From contig NC_019859.2 of NCBI RefSeq assembly GCF_002234675.1, positions 2,565,740-2,629,739 on the forward strand: a stretch of DNA of 64,000 nucleotides. Reading direction: 5' to 3'. Below the pieces are notes generated by a model. It saw only the letters and a program-made list of their open reading frames with translations, made no database searches and was not told the DNA's origin. Source of the DNA: Oryzias latipes. Taxonomy: Eukaryota > Chordata > Actinopteri > Beloniformes > Adrianichthyidae. The position numbers and the translations under genes are program-made. Numbering within the stretch: the stretch's first letter is position 1; every line of letters starts with the position of its first letter. Below, in pieces: positions 22,642 to 33,299 of this stretch.

Positions 22642-25600
22642 CGCCTCTAGGCGGTCCAGGACGACGATCCGGGTGGGCACGGTAGAAGTCGGAGATAAGG
22701 GTGGGGTCCAAAATGAGCGAACGGGAGACCCAGGAGCGTTCCTCAGGACCATACCCCTCCCAATCGACCAAGAACTGATGGCCGCGACCCCGGCGCCGGA
22801 CGTCCAAGATGCGGCTAACGGTGTACGCCGGAGCGCCATCGATGAGCCGGGCGGGTGGTGGGGAAGCGGAAGGCGGGCATAAACTGCTGTCAGAGACCGG
22901 CTTGATCTGGGAGACGTGGAAGGACGGGTGGATCTTGAGAGCGGCTGGGAGGTGAAGACGGACACAGGAGGGATTAATGATTTTGTCGATAGTATATGGA
23001 CCGCTGTACCTGGGAGCAAGTTTGCGTGACGTGGCCTGGATGGGGATGTTCCGGGATGACAGCCATACCCTCTGTCCGGGTTGATAACTGGGCCCCACCA
23101 CCCTGTGACGGTTGGCCGTCTGGCAGTTGCTTTCCTTTGTCCGGAGGAGAGCTGCCCTGGTTTGTTGCCAGACGCGTTGACAGCGCTGGAGATGTTCCTG
23201 TATTGAGGGCACTGCCAAGTCCAGTTCGTGAGACGGAAACAGTGGTGGTGGGAACCCGAGGGAGGCTTCGAAGGGAGACACCCCTGTAGCAGAAGAGGGT
23301 TGAGAGTTATGGGCGTATTCTATCCATACCAAATATTTGGACCAGTCCGAAGGATTGTCGGCAGCTAGGCAACGGAGGGACGCTTCCAGCTCCTGATTAG
23401 CCCGTTCGGCTTGGCCGTTGGACTGGGGATGGTAGCCCGAAGTTAAACTGACTGTGGCCCCCAGGGCGGAGCAAAATGCCTTCCAGACTTGAGAACAGAA
23501 TTGAGGGCCTCGATCAGACACTATGTTGGACGGAATGCCATGATGACGGAAAACGTGATGAACCAGGATGTCGGCGGTCTCGGTGGCGGTAGGTAACTGG
23601 GGTAGAGGAATGAAATGAACAAATTTAAAAAAACCGGTCTATGACAGTGAAAATAATTGAGTGACCATGGGATGGAGGAAGACCGGTGACAAAGTCTACC
23701 GCAATGTGGGACCAGGGCCGACTGGGAGTGGGCAGAGGATGCAACAGACCAGAGGGAGGAGAGTGGGATGTCTTGGACCGAGCACAAGTGGTGCAGGCGG
23801 CTATATACTCCCGGACGTCTCTGGTCATGGAGGGCCAGTAGAATCGTCTGCGGAGGAGATGGAGGGTACGGTGAACCCCTCCATGACAGGCGATGCGGGA
23901 GGTATGGGCCCAGGTTAGCACGTCCGACCTTAGGGAGCTGGGGACATATAGAGTGCCATTAGGTGGAGTAGGGTGATTCGGCTCCTCACCTTGAGCTTGG
24001 GCGACCCTGGTTTCGATGTCCCAGGTGAGGTTACCAATAACACAGGTAGGAGGGAGAATGTTGGAGGTGGTGGTGGACGGGGAGAGCTTCTTTGAGAAGA
24101 AGGCACAGGGTTTTAATTTTCCAGATGCTTCCTCTCTCTGTGACAGGACTGCCCCAACCCCAGAATCCGAGGCGTCAACCTCTACAACAAATTGCTGGTT
24201 GGTGTCAGGTTGGATCAGGATGGGGGCTGAGACGAACATTCTTTTAAGGGTATCGAAGGCATTCTGAGCAGCAGAGCTCCATTCAAAGGTCTTAGAGGTG
24301 GAAGTAAGTTGAGTAAGAGGCGCGGCGATGGAACTGTAATTCCTGATAAAACGGCGATAGAAGTTGGCGAAACCTAAAAACTGCTGCAACTTTTTACGAG
24401 TTTTGGGTGGTTCCCACTGAGAAACGGCTTCGATTTTTGCGGGGTCAGGGCGGATGCTACCTGCCTCGAAAATGTATCCGAGAAACGGAATAACGGACGT
24501 ATGAAAAGCGCACTTCTCAGCCTTAACAAATAAATGATTTTCAGAAAGTCTCTGTAAAACCGTGCGAACGTGGTTCTTGTGTTGAGCGGTGTCTGTGGAA
24601 TAAATCAGGATATCATCCAGGTAGACAAAAACGAAGCGGTCTATGAAATCACGGAGGACGTCATTGACAAGACGTTGAAAAACAGCAGGCGCGTTAGTTA
24701 AACCGAAGGGCATGACCAGATATTCGTAGTGACCTAATGGAGTCTTGAAAGCAGTTTTCCATTCATCTCCTTCTTTAATGCGAACGAGATGGTATGCGTT
24801 GCGGAGGTCGAGCTTGGAAAATATGCGAGCTTCTTGAATGGAGTCGAACACGGAACTGATGAGAGGCAGAGAGTATTTGTCTTTAACTGTAATCTGATTT
24901 AACTCACGATAATCAATGCAGGGTCTTAAGGACTTGTCTTTTTTCTCTACAAAGAAAAAACCAGCCCCTGCAGGAGAAGAGGAAGGGCGAATGTGTCCCG
25001 AAGATAGCGCCTCATGGATGTATTTTTCCATGGCAACCTTCTCGGGACCAGAGAGATTAAACAACCTTCCTTTAGGTAATGTAGCACCATCCAAGAGGCG
25101 GATGGAACAATCATAGGGCCTATGTGGAGGTAATGACCCTGCTTTGGTTTTGCTAAAGACCGCGGCGAGGTCATGATAACAGACGGGAACGTTACTAAGA
25201 TCAATGTCCTCCGGACGGCTGGTAGTGGGACCAACGACGGGGGAAATAGCAGATCGGACACAATTGGCCAAACAAAATTCACTCCAGTTAATAACGCGGT
25301 GGTTAACCCAATCGAGCTGGGGGTTATGCTTCCTGAGCCACGAGAAGCCTAAAACTATGGGAGTCTGGGGAGTGCGGGTGATGAAAAACTGGATGTTTTC
25401 TCTATGATTACCGGAGGTGACAAGCATAATAGGTTTAGTACGGTGAGTAATAAGAGAGAGGGGTTGCCCACCCAAACCGGCCGCTTTGACTGGGGTGTCG
25501 AGCTTTTCGAGGGGAAGTGAGAGACTAGAAACAAGACTATGATCGATGAGACTCTGTTCAGCACCTGAATCAACGAGAGCTTGGAGGTCGGCTACTTTGG

Positions 25601-25676
25601 ACTGGTGACATAGCTTGACAGGGAGAAGTAAAAAATCCTCGGAAAGAGAGGTGGACTCACCCGCCCGCGGCCTGCC
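22634..25676 (-). pseudogene. Gypsy pol: protease, RT, RNase H (deleted), integrase, chromodomain
   Basis: The frame lies -1 relative to gag. Protease: [12 protein letters not shown] near 25570. Reverse transcriptase: residues about 150-300 from the Met at 25475, with KLDLRNAYH and the catalytic VYLDDIL at 285-288. RNase H: starts with the [16 protein letters not shown] block, but after KKLSP (about 24080) the sequence jumps to the linker before integrase, an in-frame loss of roughly 130 residues. Integrase: the HHCC finger ends CTTCARSK, and AVDFVTGLP carries the first Asp. The frame is broken by one base in a T run near 23627 and resumes in the 23521 frame with SDRGPQF and an Asp-Glu spacing of 35. 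Chromodomain: residues 233-284 of that second part ([26 protein letters not shown]). Confidence 0.85.
24060..24100 (-). other. Deletion junction in gypsy RNase H
   Basis: Sequence passes from the RNase H start (FFSKKLSP) straight to linker sequence ([14 protein letters not shown]) leading to the integrase finger. The reading frame survives, so the loss is a multiple of three. The usual A-E-x-N-Y-D-V block and the rest of the RNase H active site are absent. Confidence 0.65.
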
Positions 25677-26418
25677 TTCTAGCGGGGGGTTCTGGAGTTT
25701 AAACGTAACTCACACTGGTTTACTTGATGTCCTTGAAGTCCACAGTAAAAGCATGCGCCTTCGTTCCGACGTCTCAGACGTTCTTCAGCAGAAATTTTAG
25801 AGAGTCCAACCTGCATAGGTTCCTCGGGAGGGCCGTGTGGAATTTCTAAAGCACCGGCGGGAGGAAAAGGAGGGTTAATAATTTGCATGGCTTTGTTGGA
25901 CATCTTACGTGCACGAAGCGATCTTTCCTGGTGGCGCTCCCTTAGGCGAGCATCCGAGCGCAGGGCTGCAGAAACGAGATCTTCAAAGTTATGGGCCTCT
26001 GGTTGCGTACACAAATGATCTTTAATGGATTCATTGAGGGATTGATAGAAAATGCCCCGAAGGGCCGGGTCGGACCAACCAGCTTCCACGGCGAGTATCC
26101 TAAAGTCAATGACGTGGTCATTTACGGGGCGATTTCGTTGTCTGAGTGTGAGGAGTTTTCTGGTGGCTTCTTCTTGTTTTTTGGGTTGATCAAAAACAAG
26201 TTGAAATTCCCCAATGAAGCGGTCGAATGATAAGTGGGATATAGGATTAGCTGCTAGGAAGGCTTGAGCCCATTGCAAGGCTTTATTTCTCAGTGAGTTC
26301 ACGATTAATGTAATTTTACTGAGGTCCGAAAAATAATACCTCGGGGCCTGCTGGAACAGTAGTTGGCATTGAAGGAGAAACCCGCTGCAGGCTTCTACGT
26401 CACCGAAGAAAGGCTCGG

Positions 26419-26612
26419 TGTTAAACGTGGCTTTCTAAAGGGGAGCAAAAGCACACACTGGGACACAGTCTGCAGTCAGAACATACAATCAATTGTTTAT
26501 TGGTGCAGGTGCAGTTTAAATAGGCAGTGACATGGCATGACCACAGGGAACACACCTGAGAAGAATTCTCAATAATTGGGAGCACACCCATTGGACAATC
26601 AACCTGTTAACA
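26419..26612 (-). repeat. Copia 3' LTR
   Basis: 194 bp, TG...CA ends, identical by eye to 30774-30967. Confidence 0.93.
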
Positions 26613-26623
26613 CCCCCACTTGC
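26613..26623 (-). other. Copia polypurine tract
   Basis: On the minus strand AAGTGGGGG runs directly into the 3' LTR. It is short but in the right place. Confidence 0.6.
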
Positions 26624-26679
26624 TCACACATTATTTACAATAATCATGGAAACCAAAACTGCATCACATCTTGGTTTAA

Positions 26680-29600
26680 CTATAATCCAAACAAGAATCT
26701 GGAAAAGGTAAGTAGCTTTAGTTTTGTTGCTGGTTTGGTCATTAGGTCAGCAACCATCTGATCCGTTGGACAATATTTCAAAAACACTTCACCATTGTTT
26801 ACAGTTGATCTCACAAAATGATATTTAATATCAACATGCTTGCATCTCTGTCTATTTACAGGATTCTTTGCCAGTGCAATTGTGCTTTGATTATCTTCAT
26901 AGATCACAGTTTTGTCATACTGATACTCATCGAAATGTTGAAGCAGCTGAGTCAAATACAAACATTCCTGTATAGTGGCAGCTAAAGCCATGTACTCAGC
27001 CTCACATGTTGACAGTGCTACAGTTGGCTGCTTCTTGGTCTTCCAGGAAATCAGGGGTCCATTTTTGCTTAGGCTAATACAATAACCAGAAGTACTACGT
27101 CTGTCATTGGTGTCACCTGCCCAATCTGCATCACTGTAAACCCACAGCCTTAATCCTTCATCACTTTTCCTGTAACAAAGTTTCTTATCATTTGTGCCTT
27201 TCAGATATTTTAGTATATGCTTTAAAGTTGTCCACTGTTCTTCTGTTGGCTCACTGAAATACTGTGACAATCTGCTAACAGCATAACTCAGATCAGGTCT
27301 AGTGCGTGAGGAAAGGTATATTAGGCTACCTACGGCCTCTCTGTACTTCCTGGGGTCACTCATCTTTTTACCACCATCAGTGTAATACAACTTGGGTTCA
27401 CAAGGTGTCGACCTGGGTTTACAATCTTGCATGTTAAACCTCTCCAGCAGTTTATCAATATAACTCTGCTGTGACATGGTCACTTCACCATCACACTGAT
27501 CAAAGGTGATACCCAAAAAAGTTTTCAGCCTGCCCAGATCTTTCATCTGAAACTTTTCTGCAAGCATTTGTTTGACAGTTTTTAAAACCCTTCCATCACT
27601 GGCAGCTATGACCAAGTCATCAACCCATATCAATATTATTATTTTTTCATATTCTGTTTCTCTCTTGTAAACACAAGGATCTACTGGATTTTGTACAAAG
27701 TTGTTTTCACACAGGTAATCATGTAACATTTTGTTCCAATTTCTACCTGATTGTTTTAGCCCATACAAGGATTTTTCCAGTTTACACACAATTTTCTCAT
27801 TTGTCTGAGATTTTACATCATATCCCTCTGGCTGTTCCATGTAAATTTCAAAATCAATTGGTGCATGTAGGTAGGCTGTCTTAACATCCATCTGGTGGAG
27901 GATCAAGCTTTCCTGGGCAGCTTTCTGCATTAACACTCTCACACTCGTTAGGTTAACAGTAGGAGAAAAAGTTTCTTCATAATTTACTCCCAACTCCTGA
28001 CTATATCCCTTGGCAACATACCTTGCCTTAAATTTGTCAGACCCATCAGCATTACATTTGATTGCATAGATCCACCTACCCCCCACTGCTTTCTTGCCCT
28101 CAGGCAGAGTGGTCAGAGTAAATGTGTTGTTCTCCTGCAATGATTTCATCTCCTCATCCATTGCATCTATCCACTCTCTTGAGTTGGATGAAGTCACAGC
28201 CTCTTTAAAAGTTTGAGGCACATTCAAAACCATCTTATAGCAGTAATCAATGTTGATCTGTGCCTGATCATGCTCTACCCCATAAAACTCTGGTCTTCTT
28301 CTATCTCTACTAGGATATCTCCTTTCTTCACTCAGGGCATCTGAAGAAGGGGATTCTGCCTTGACCTCAACTGACTGTGCATTTATCTGACTTGGGCTTA
28401 ATCCAGTCTCTGCAATGTCACTCTGCTTGGGTTTGTCTGGGTCAAGTCGGGTTGTACTATGTTGCACACCAACTTTATCATCATCATCAGACGCATAATC
28501 AGTCTCACATTTCTTAGAATTAGATATGAATCTGACCAGTCTGTGCTTCATCACTTTCTTACTGTCAGGATAGTAGACCATATAGGCTGGACTGTTCTTA
28601 TCATATCCAACAAAAATGCCTTTGTCAGATTTTGAATCTAATTTCTTTGTGTCCTGTCTATAAGCATAACACACAGTACCAAAAGTCTGCATCCTGGACA
28701 CATTGGGTCTCCTTCCTGTCAACATAAAGTAAGGTGTCTGTCTAGTGCGGTTGTTGTAACACCTATTCCTCACCATTGCTGCTGTCTGGACTGCATACGG
28801 CCATAGCTCCTTGGGTAACTTGCTTTCCAAGAGCATACATCTAGCCATGTCAAAGAGAGTCCTCCAATTACGTTCAGCAGTACCATTCTGGTGTGGCGAG
28901 TATGGTGCTGATGTTTCATGTCTAATCATATTCCTGCGAAGTAGTGCTTGGTAACCCTGTCCAATAAATTCGGTACCATTATCGGATCTGATACATTTAA
29001 CTTTGCCATATGGACCTATATCAGCTAGAAATCTCTCTGTAGCTTCCACAGTATCACTTTTGTGCTTTAAAAAATACACAAACATTGCACTGGAGTAGTC
29101 ATCGGAAAAGGAAAGTGCATACCTATAACCTTCTCTGGACTCTGGGTTAATGGGCCCTACCAAGTCAGTATGTACCAGCTCTAATGCCAACGTTGCCCTT
29201 ACATCAGACTTCCTGTTCCTACTTTGAATGAATTTACCTTGAATACACACTTCACATTGCATAGATTTAGGTACTTTACCCTTAATTGACATGCCATCAA
29301 CAATACATTCCAACTTCTGAACATCATTATAATTGCAATGTCCAAAAATCTCATGCCACGTCTGAATGTCATGGCAACTCATAGATTGATCACAATTATT
29401 GTTCTCAGGAACCGTAGGCAAATAGAACAGTCTGTTGTGTTCATGAATAAGAAAACGTGTACCGTCTTTGTACTTCAGGACGTCTTCTCCCTCCTTGAAG
29501 ATTACTGTTTCTCCGTTGGAAGTTGCAGCTCTCACAGAGAAGATGTCTTGGGGATAGGAGGGGATATACAGCGCCTGCTTCAGTGTGGCACAAATGTGAC

Positions 29601-30675
29601 GTCCCCCGCTGTCAACCAGCCACACCGCTGCTTCTCCTCTGCGCTCCGCAACCCCCTTGCACCTTGTCCCATCAGCCAGTTCCACACAGTGCGTTTCAGC
29701 CTGGAATTGATCGTCAAAGCTCTTAAACTTAGCAAGATCTGTAATGATATGCGATGTTGCACCAGTGTCCACCATCAACCCTTTTCTGGTGATGTCGCTC
29801 CCTGGCTGATAATCAGCGGTCACCAAGAAGGCAAAGGTGTTATCCGTCTCCTCGGATACTCCGCGTGCGTTGTCCTGTCGCTGCTGCTTCCGACCTCCTC
29901 GCCGTGTGTTGCTCTTGCCTTGGCTGTACCACTGCTGACCACACTGACACTGTCTTGCCTTGTGTCCTCTCTGACCACAACGGAAACACTCAATGTCTCT
30001 GTTCTCTGCATTTCGCATCCTTGCACCTGACAGGGCACTAGTTTTCTGTGCCTGGGCACCCATGACATTGTCCTTGGCCACAGCTGTACGCATGCTTTCA
30101 GTGTTCTCATAACTGCGCAGTTTGGTCTTAAAATCTGCAAAAGAGAGGGTCTCAACGCTTTGAGTGACAAAAATTGAAAAAGGCTTGAATGATTCTGGCA
30201 ACCCCTTTAAGACCATTGCAACCAGTAGTCCATCACTCAAAACTTCTCCGGCGTTCCTCAGCGCTGTGATTGAAGTCTCAGCACGTATGACGTAATCAGT
30301 CACACTTTCACCACTTAACTTTTGCAGGGAAGTTAATTCAGTGTAGAGACTCACAATTCTGGGCTTCCCCTTGCCAGCATAATAGTCTTGCAATATCTTG
30401 AGAGCGCCACGCCCATCATCAGCGGCCTCTCGCATGACCAGAGACAAACTTTTGTCATCAAGGAATTGAATAAGTTCAGCATATGCTTCAGCATTTTTCG
30501 CTGCATCCTCAGCCAGTGTGTCTTCATCCGCATCTGTGGCAGGTTCATTTAGAATTGTATCCTTCAGTTTCTGTAACCGCAAATGTCCCAAAAACTTTGT
30601 CTCCCAGAGTTCATAATTCTTTTCGTCTCCGTCAAACACAAGACGAGACCAACGTGAACTTGTCCTTTCACTCAT
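26680..30675 (-). CDS. Copia Gag-Pol polyprotein, 1331 residues, intact
   Basis: One uninterrupted frame encodes every copia function. Gag region: residues 1-220, opening [10 protein letters not shown] with the WxxxF/LxxHL-type copia gag fold ([15 protein letters not shown]). Zinc knuckle CX2CX4HX4C: C230, C233, H238, C243. Aspartic protease: DTGATSH at 303-309. Integrase finger: H441, H446, C474, C477; catalytic D504 (HTDLVGP), D565 (SDNGTEF) and E601 with 35 residues between the last two. Reverse transcriptase: GGRWIYAIK at about 865-873, VDVKTAYL-like [12 protein letters not shown] at 928-939, catalytic WVDD at 1017-1020. RNase [10 protein letters not shown] from 1180, LSTCEAEY from 1221, YEDNQSTI from 1259. 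All catalytic residues are present. No frameshift separates gag and pol, as in several copia elements. The polyprotein would be cut by its own protease inside the particle. The start at 30675 lies 99 bases inside the 5' LTR border. Confidence 0.93.
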   Translation of the reverse strand: MSERTSSRWSRLVFDGDEKNYELWETKFLGHLRLQKLKDTILNEPATDADEDTLAEDAAKNAEAYAELIQFLDDKSLSLVMREAADDGRGALKILQDYYAGKGKPRIVSLYTELTSLQKLSGESVTDYVIRAETSITALRNAGEVLSDGLLVAMVLKGLPESFKPFSIFVTQSVETLSFADFKTKLRSYENTESMRTAVAKDNVMGAQAQKTSALSGARMRNAENRDIECFRCGQRGHKARQCQCGQQWYSQGKSNTRRGGRKQQRQDNARGVSEETDNTFAFLVTADYQPGSDITRKGLMVDTGATSHIITDLAKFKSFDDQFQAETHCVELADGTRCKGVAERRGEAAVWLVDSGGRHICATLKQALYIPSYPQDIFSVRAATSNGETVIFKEGEDVLKYKDGTRFLIHEHNRLFYLPTVPENNNCDQSMSCHDIQTWHEIFGHCNYNDVQKLECIVDGMSIKGKVPKSMQCEVCIQGKFIQSRNRKSDVRATLALELVHTDLVGPINPESREGYRYALSFSDDYSSAMFVYFLKHKSDTVEATERFLADIGPYGKVKCIRSDNGTEFIGQGYQALLRRNMIRHETSAPYSPHQNGTAERNWRTLFDMARCMLLESKLPKELWPYAVQTAAMVRNRCYNNRTRQTPYFMLTGRRPNVSRMQTFGTVCYAYRQDTKKLDSKSDKGIFVGYDKNSPAYMVYYPDSKKVMKHRLVRFISNSKKCETDYASDDDDKVGVQHSTTRLDPDKPKQSDIAETGLSPSQINAQSVEVKAESPSSDALSEERRYPSRDRRRPEFYGVEHDQAQINIDYCYKMVLNVPQTFKEAVTSSNSREWIDAMDEEMKSLQENNTFTLTTLPEGKKAVGGRWIYAIKCNADGSDKFKARYVAKGYSQELGVNYEETFSPTVNLTSVRVLMQKAAQESLILHQMDVKTAYLHAPIDFEIYMEQPEGYDVKSQTNEKIVCKLEKSLYGLKQSGRNWNKMLHDYLCENNFVQNPVDPCVYKRETEYEKIIILIWVDDLVIAASDGRVLKTVKQMLAEKFQMKDLGRLKTFLGITFDQCDGEVTMSQQSYIDKLLERFNMQDCKPRSTPCEPKLYYTDGGKKMSDPRKYREAVGSLIYLSSRTRPDLSYAVSRLSQYFSEPTEEQWTTLKHILKYLKGTNDKKLCYRKSDEGLRLWVYSDADWAGDTNDRRSTSGYCISLSKNGPLISWKTKKQPTVALSTCEAEYMALAATIQECLYLTQLLQHFDEYQYDKTVIYEDNQSTIALAKNPVNRQRCKHVDIKYHFVRSTVNNGEVFLKYCPTDQMVADLMTKPATKLKLLTFSRFLFGL

Positions 30676-30759
30676 GGTGTTGGCACTCCAAAAGTTTGAA
30701 ACAATAGCTTATCAAACTGTTTTGCTACTCACACCATGTCTGGGCAAACATCAGCGCAT

Positions 30760-30773
30760 CTGGGCCCATAACC
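30760..30773 (-). other. Copia primer-binding site: complement of initiator tRNA-Met anticodon arm
   Basis: The minus strand reads GGTTATGGGCCCAG directly after the 5' LTR. Its complement CTGGGCCCATAACC is the anticodon stem-loop of vertebrate initiator tRNA-Met (about nucleotides 27-40, anticodon CAT). Drosophila copia is known to prime from such a half-tRNA. It is a primer site and not a tRNA gene. Confidence 0.8.
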
Positions 30774-30967
30774 TGTTAAACGTGGCTTTCTAAAGGGGAG
30801 CAAAAGCACACACTGGGACACAGTCTGCAGTCAGAACATACAATCAATTGTTTATTGGTGCAGGTGCAGTTTAAATAGGCAGTGACATGGCATGACCACA
30901 GGGAACACACCTGAGAAGAATTCTCAATAATTGGGAGCACACCCATTGGACAATCAACCTGTTAACA
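30774..30967 (-). repeat. Copia 5' LTR
   Basis: Identical by eye to the 3' LTR at 26419-26612; flanked outside by CTCGG. Confidence 0.93.
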
Positions 30968-31234
30968 CTCGGGTTGCAGGCGGAAGTTTTCCGGGGGCGC
31001 GGCGGAAGCGGAAGAGGATGTGTTGCCGGAAGACGGAAGCGTTGCTGTGGTGACAGGGTTAGACATTTGCCCGGATAACTCCATTAATGTTTGCGTCATA
31101 CCGTCCAAGCGTCTGAAAAGTTCCTGTTGAGCTGTTGCCATTTGGGATAAGGCATCCGCTTGGCGTCCCAGGGTGATCCCTTGCTGACGAACGGAGTAGC
31201 GGAGTCCTTCTGGGTCAGCTGGGTCGGAGGTATG

Positions 31235-31245
31235 GCCAGATCGTT
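31235..31245 (-). other. Gypsy primer-binding site, probable self-priming
   Basis: One base inside the 5' LTR border lies AACGATCTGGC on the minus strand. Its exact complement, GCCAGATCGTT, occurs in the LTR on the same strand at 31588-31598, about 25 bases downstream of a TTCTTAAGG (TATA-like) motif where the transcript is expected to start. Tf1/sushi elements prime by folding their RNA 5' end onto the primer site. Confidence 0.65.
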
Positions 31246-31246
31246 C

Positions 31247-31715
31247 TGTCATAATTCGGAGGAGCGGCAGACCCAGATGCTGGAACCCAGAATGAGGACG
31301 CAGGTAAATGAGAGGTAAGAAAGGGTTTTTATTCTTTCCTTCCAGGAAGATGTTGCTGGCGTGAATGTGATCCAGAGAGGAGCGAAGCTTGAGGCGTGGC
31401 TGGAGGTAGTAGCGCGGCTAGCAGAATGTGGTATTTCCAGAACAGCAGGGGGGCTCGAACTGACTTCCACACAGGTGACACTGGCGAGCAGGAATCCTGG
31501 GACAGGAATAGTAAGGTTAGTTGCAAGATCAGCATAGGATGCATAAACATGAGCGAGACTGAGACCAGGTTAGTCACCATAAGGGGTAACGATCTGGCGA
31601 TGAGTTGTGGAGCTGGGTCTCCTTAAGAAGGGCAGAGTTGATGAGGGTGAATTGGTCACAGCTGGTGGAGTCAGGAGCAGAGCAGAGGGGCGGGGATGAC
31701 AGAGGTGCCATGACA
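31247..31715 (-). repeat. Gypsy 5' LTR
   Basis: 469 bp; contains the likely promoter on the minus strand (TATA-like TTCTTAAGG near 31620-31630). The gag ATG (31250-31252) lies within its last bases. Confidence 0.92.
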
Positions 31716-31720
31716 ATGGC

Positions 31721-32370
31721 TTGTTTATTTTATAGCTAGTAAATGTTTACAAAAATACTCTAATATGTGCCTATTAATATCCAAAGACTAGACGACTACA
31801 AGTAGATGTGTAGGAGAAACTCTATTTGTAGATATCTTTTAGAACTATTGGTAGACATCTAATAGAGTAAAAACGTGGAGTTGTCTGAGATGTCCAGGAG
31901 ACATCTACAATGAATGTATACTAGTTTTCTAATCGACATATTGTACCTGGTGGGATACATACAACTTCCTGTGTAAACAGTCACTTTAACCCAAGTGATC
32001 CTGTTTTTAGACACCATTAGATCATCCTTAGGCTTTGTAGATCTTGTATCATGCATTGTTAAAAGTTTGGAAAAACGGCTTATAAAACACACAAAACCAC
32101 CATTTATGCACCTTCTAAATTATTCTTTGTTATTTAATTCCCCAGTTTCATTGACCCTAGCAGTTCTCAAGAAAAATAGCCGCTTGTTTACAATGCGCAA
32201 GGCATGATGGAACCACGAGCCGTGGGAACGATGTCTGTTGAACACATAAATAGTGATTTGCAACATACCTCTATGAATCTATGCATGTCTGTAACTGTAA
32301 ATGTTGAAATAGCCGTGATTTAGACATCTAGTTAAATCTAAACACTAGTTCACCTCAGAGTTTGTCTTTG
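31721..32370 (-). repeat. Dispersed repeat arm right of the gypsy element
   Basis: In reverse complement it follows copy 1 at 18915-19130 (AGATGTCTACCAATAG, CACATCTACTTGTAGTC, CTTTGGATATTAATAGGC) and the 21250-21425 arm (CATCATGCCTTGCGC, GGTGGTTTTG). Together with 21130-22153 it forms the empty site into which the gypsy element inserted. Confidence 0.5.
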
Positions 32371-32984
32371 CAACATCTGTGAGAGAAAATTTCTGCCCCT
32401 CGGGTAAATGTTGCTGATGATCTCTGATTTACAGCAGCAGCAGTGCTTCCTGCTGATGTTGAGCTTTTCTGCTTGATGATCTCAGCTGCAGACCGGAGCC
32501 TCCGAAAGGGTTTGGAGCACACTAACACCCCCCCGAGTAAAAACGGTAATCACTCACCTGAAGAGATTCGCTTGAATCACGAACATCGCGGATGTCTCAA
32601 AACACAATGACATTACAAGAGAATCATGTCAGCAGAAAAAAAACCTCCTCTGACACCAAAACAAAAGCAAAGGCCAGCATTCTGCCCGTCACGGCGCTCA
32701 TCAGCCTCCTCCACACACGCCTCCGTCCAGCAGTCATTACTCAAAGCTTTCCAGACAGAATTACAAACGATGGTGTAGATGCAGTTTATACATTCAGACC
32801 CAAAACTATTCACTATTTTTGGCTGAGTCTCTCGTTTCCTTAAGCGTTATAAAAGCTTTTTACCCATACCGTCTCTCATCGTCTAATTACCTTGTGGGAA
32901 AACGCCGGTGTCATTAACAATCACGAAGAAGCATGAATAAAAAGAACGTGTCAAGAACTATGGCCTTGACTATAACTACAACAT
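32371..32984. other. No gene recognised
   Basis: Intergenic, no supported feature. Confidence 0.5.
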
Positions 32985-33290
32985 TTGGATGAAAATTATG
33001 TTTTTGGTATTTTAACATGTTCTTGTAGCATTTTTCAGATGATAGAGGACGTATATAACGAAAACGAAGCCTTAATATGCATTTCTGAATATTTATTTAT
33101 TCAGAACTTTGAGGAGAGAAGACGAAAAAAATTACCGCTTGAAAAACATCGTATTTGTGACGTAGAAAATACGCTGGCGAGGCCAAAAGCTCCCTCCTCC
33201 GGGGTCAACATCACCTGTCCCGCCCTAAAAACTGAATTTTTAATAAACTCCTGCCGCTCTGCAGAAATTATGTCCAAGAAAACTAAAGCT
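32985..33290 (+). mobile_element. TTAA MITE family, copy C (truncated ends)
   Basis: Shares AACATGTTCTTGTAGCATTT, GCATTTCTGAATATTTATTT, GTGACGTAGAAAATACGCTG and AAACTCCTGCCGCTCTGCAG with the family. Terminal repeats and TTAA flanks are not preserved. Confidence 0.55.
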
Positions 33291-33299
33291 CATTTTATT

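Larger units (their letters stand above)
26419..30967 (-). mobile_element. Ty1/copia LTR retrotransposon, apparently intact
   Basis: The 194-bp LTRs (26419-26612 and 30774-30967) begin TGTTAAACGTGG and end CCTGTTAACA; I see no difference between them. A perfect 5-bp duplication CTCGG flanks the element (26414-26418 and 30968-30972). A single open frame of 1331 codons fills the interior in the copia order gag, protease, integrase, reverse transcriptase, RNase H. A primer site abuts the 5' LTR and a short purine tract abuts the 3' LTR. It sits in the gag of the gypsy element in the same orientation. It is likely a very recent and possibly mobile copy. Confidence 0.95.
25679..31252 (-). pseudogene. 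Gypsy gag, split by the copia insertion
   Basis: The start codon at 31250-31252 lies inside the end of the 5' LTR (31247). The first part runs to about 30973 (MTERSGHTSDPADPEGLRYS, then a coiled-coil-like stretch with QADALSQMATAQQELFRRLD). It is interrupted by copia 26419-30967 and the CTCGG duplication. The second part, 26413-25679, gives the capsid region (KALQWAQAFLAANP, FQLVFDQPKK) and one CCHC knuckle, CFYCGLQGHQVNQC, ending at the stop 25679-25681. Removing the copia element would rejoin both halves. Sushi-type gag proteins have this layout. Gag is expected to form the particle core. Confidence 0.8.
22154..31715 (-). mobile_element. Gypsy LTR retrotransposon, Tf1/sushi-type chromovirus, defective
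   Basis: Two 469-bp LTRs (22154-22622 and 31247-31715) starting TG and ending CA frame a minus-strand gag-pol. The flanks ATGGC at 22149-22153 and 31716-31720 are a perfect 5-bp target duplication. By eye the LTRs differ at only two positions, so insertion is recent. Pol runs protease, reverse transcriptase, RNase H, integrase and ends with a chromodomain, which defines chromoviruses; the gag type and the putative self-priming site place it in the Tf1/sushi group. Gag is interrupted by a complete copia element (26419-30967), most of RNase H is deleted and integrase is frameshifted, so the copy cannot move by itself. Confidence 0.9.

Noticed and set aside
30760-30773. tRNA-iMet-like sequence as a possible tRNA gene fragment
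   Set aside because: Only the anticodon arm matches and it abuts the copia LTR exactly, so it is a primer site.
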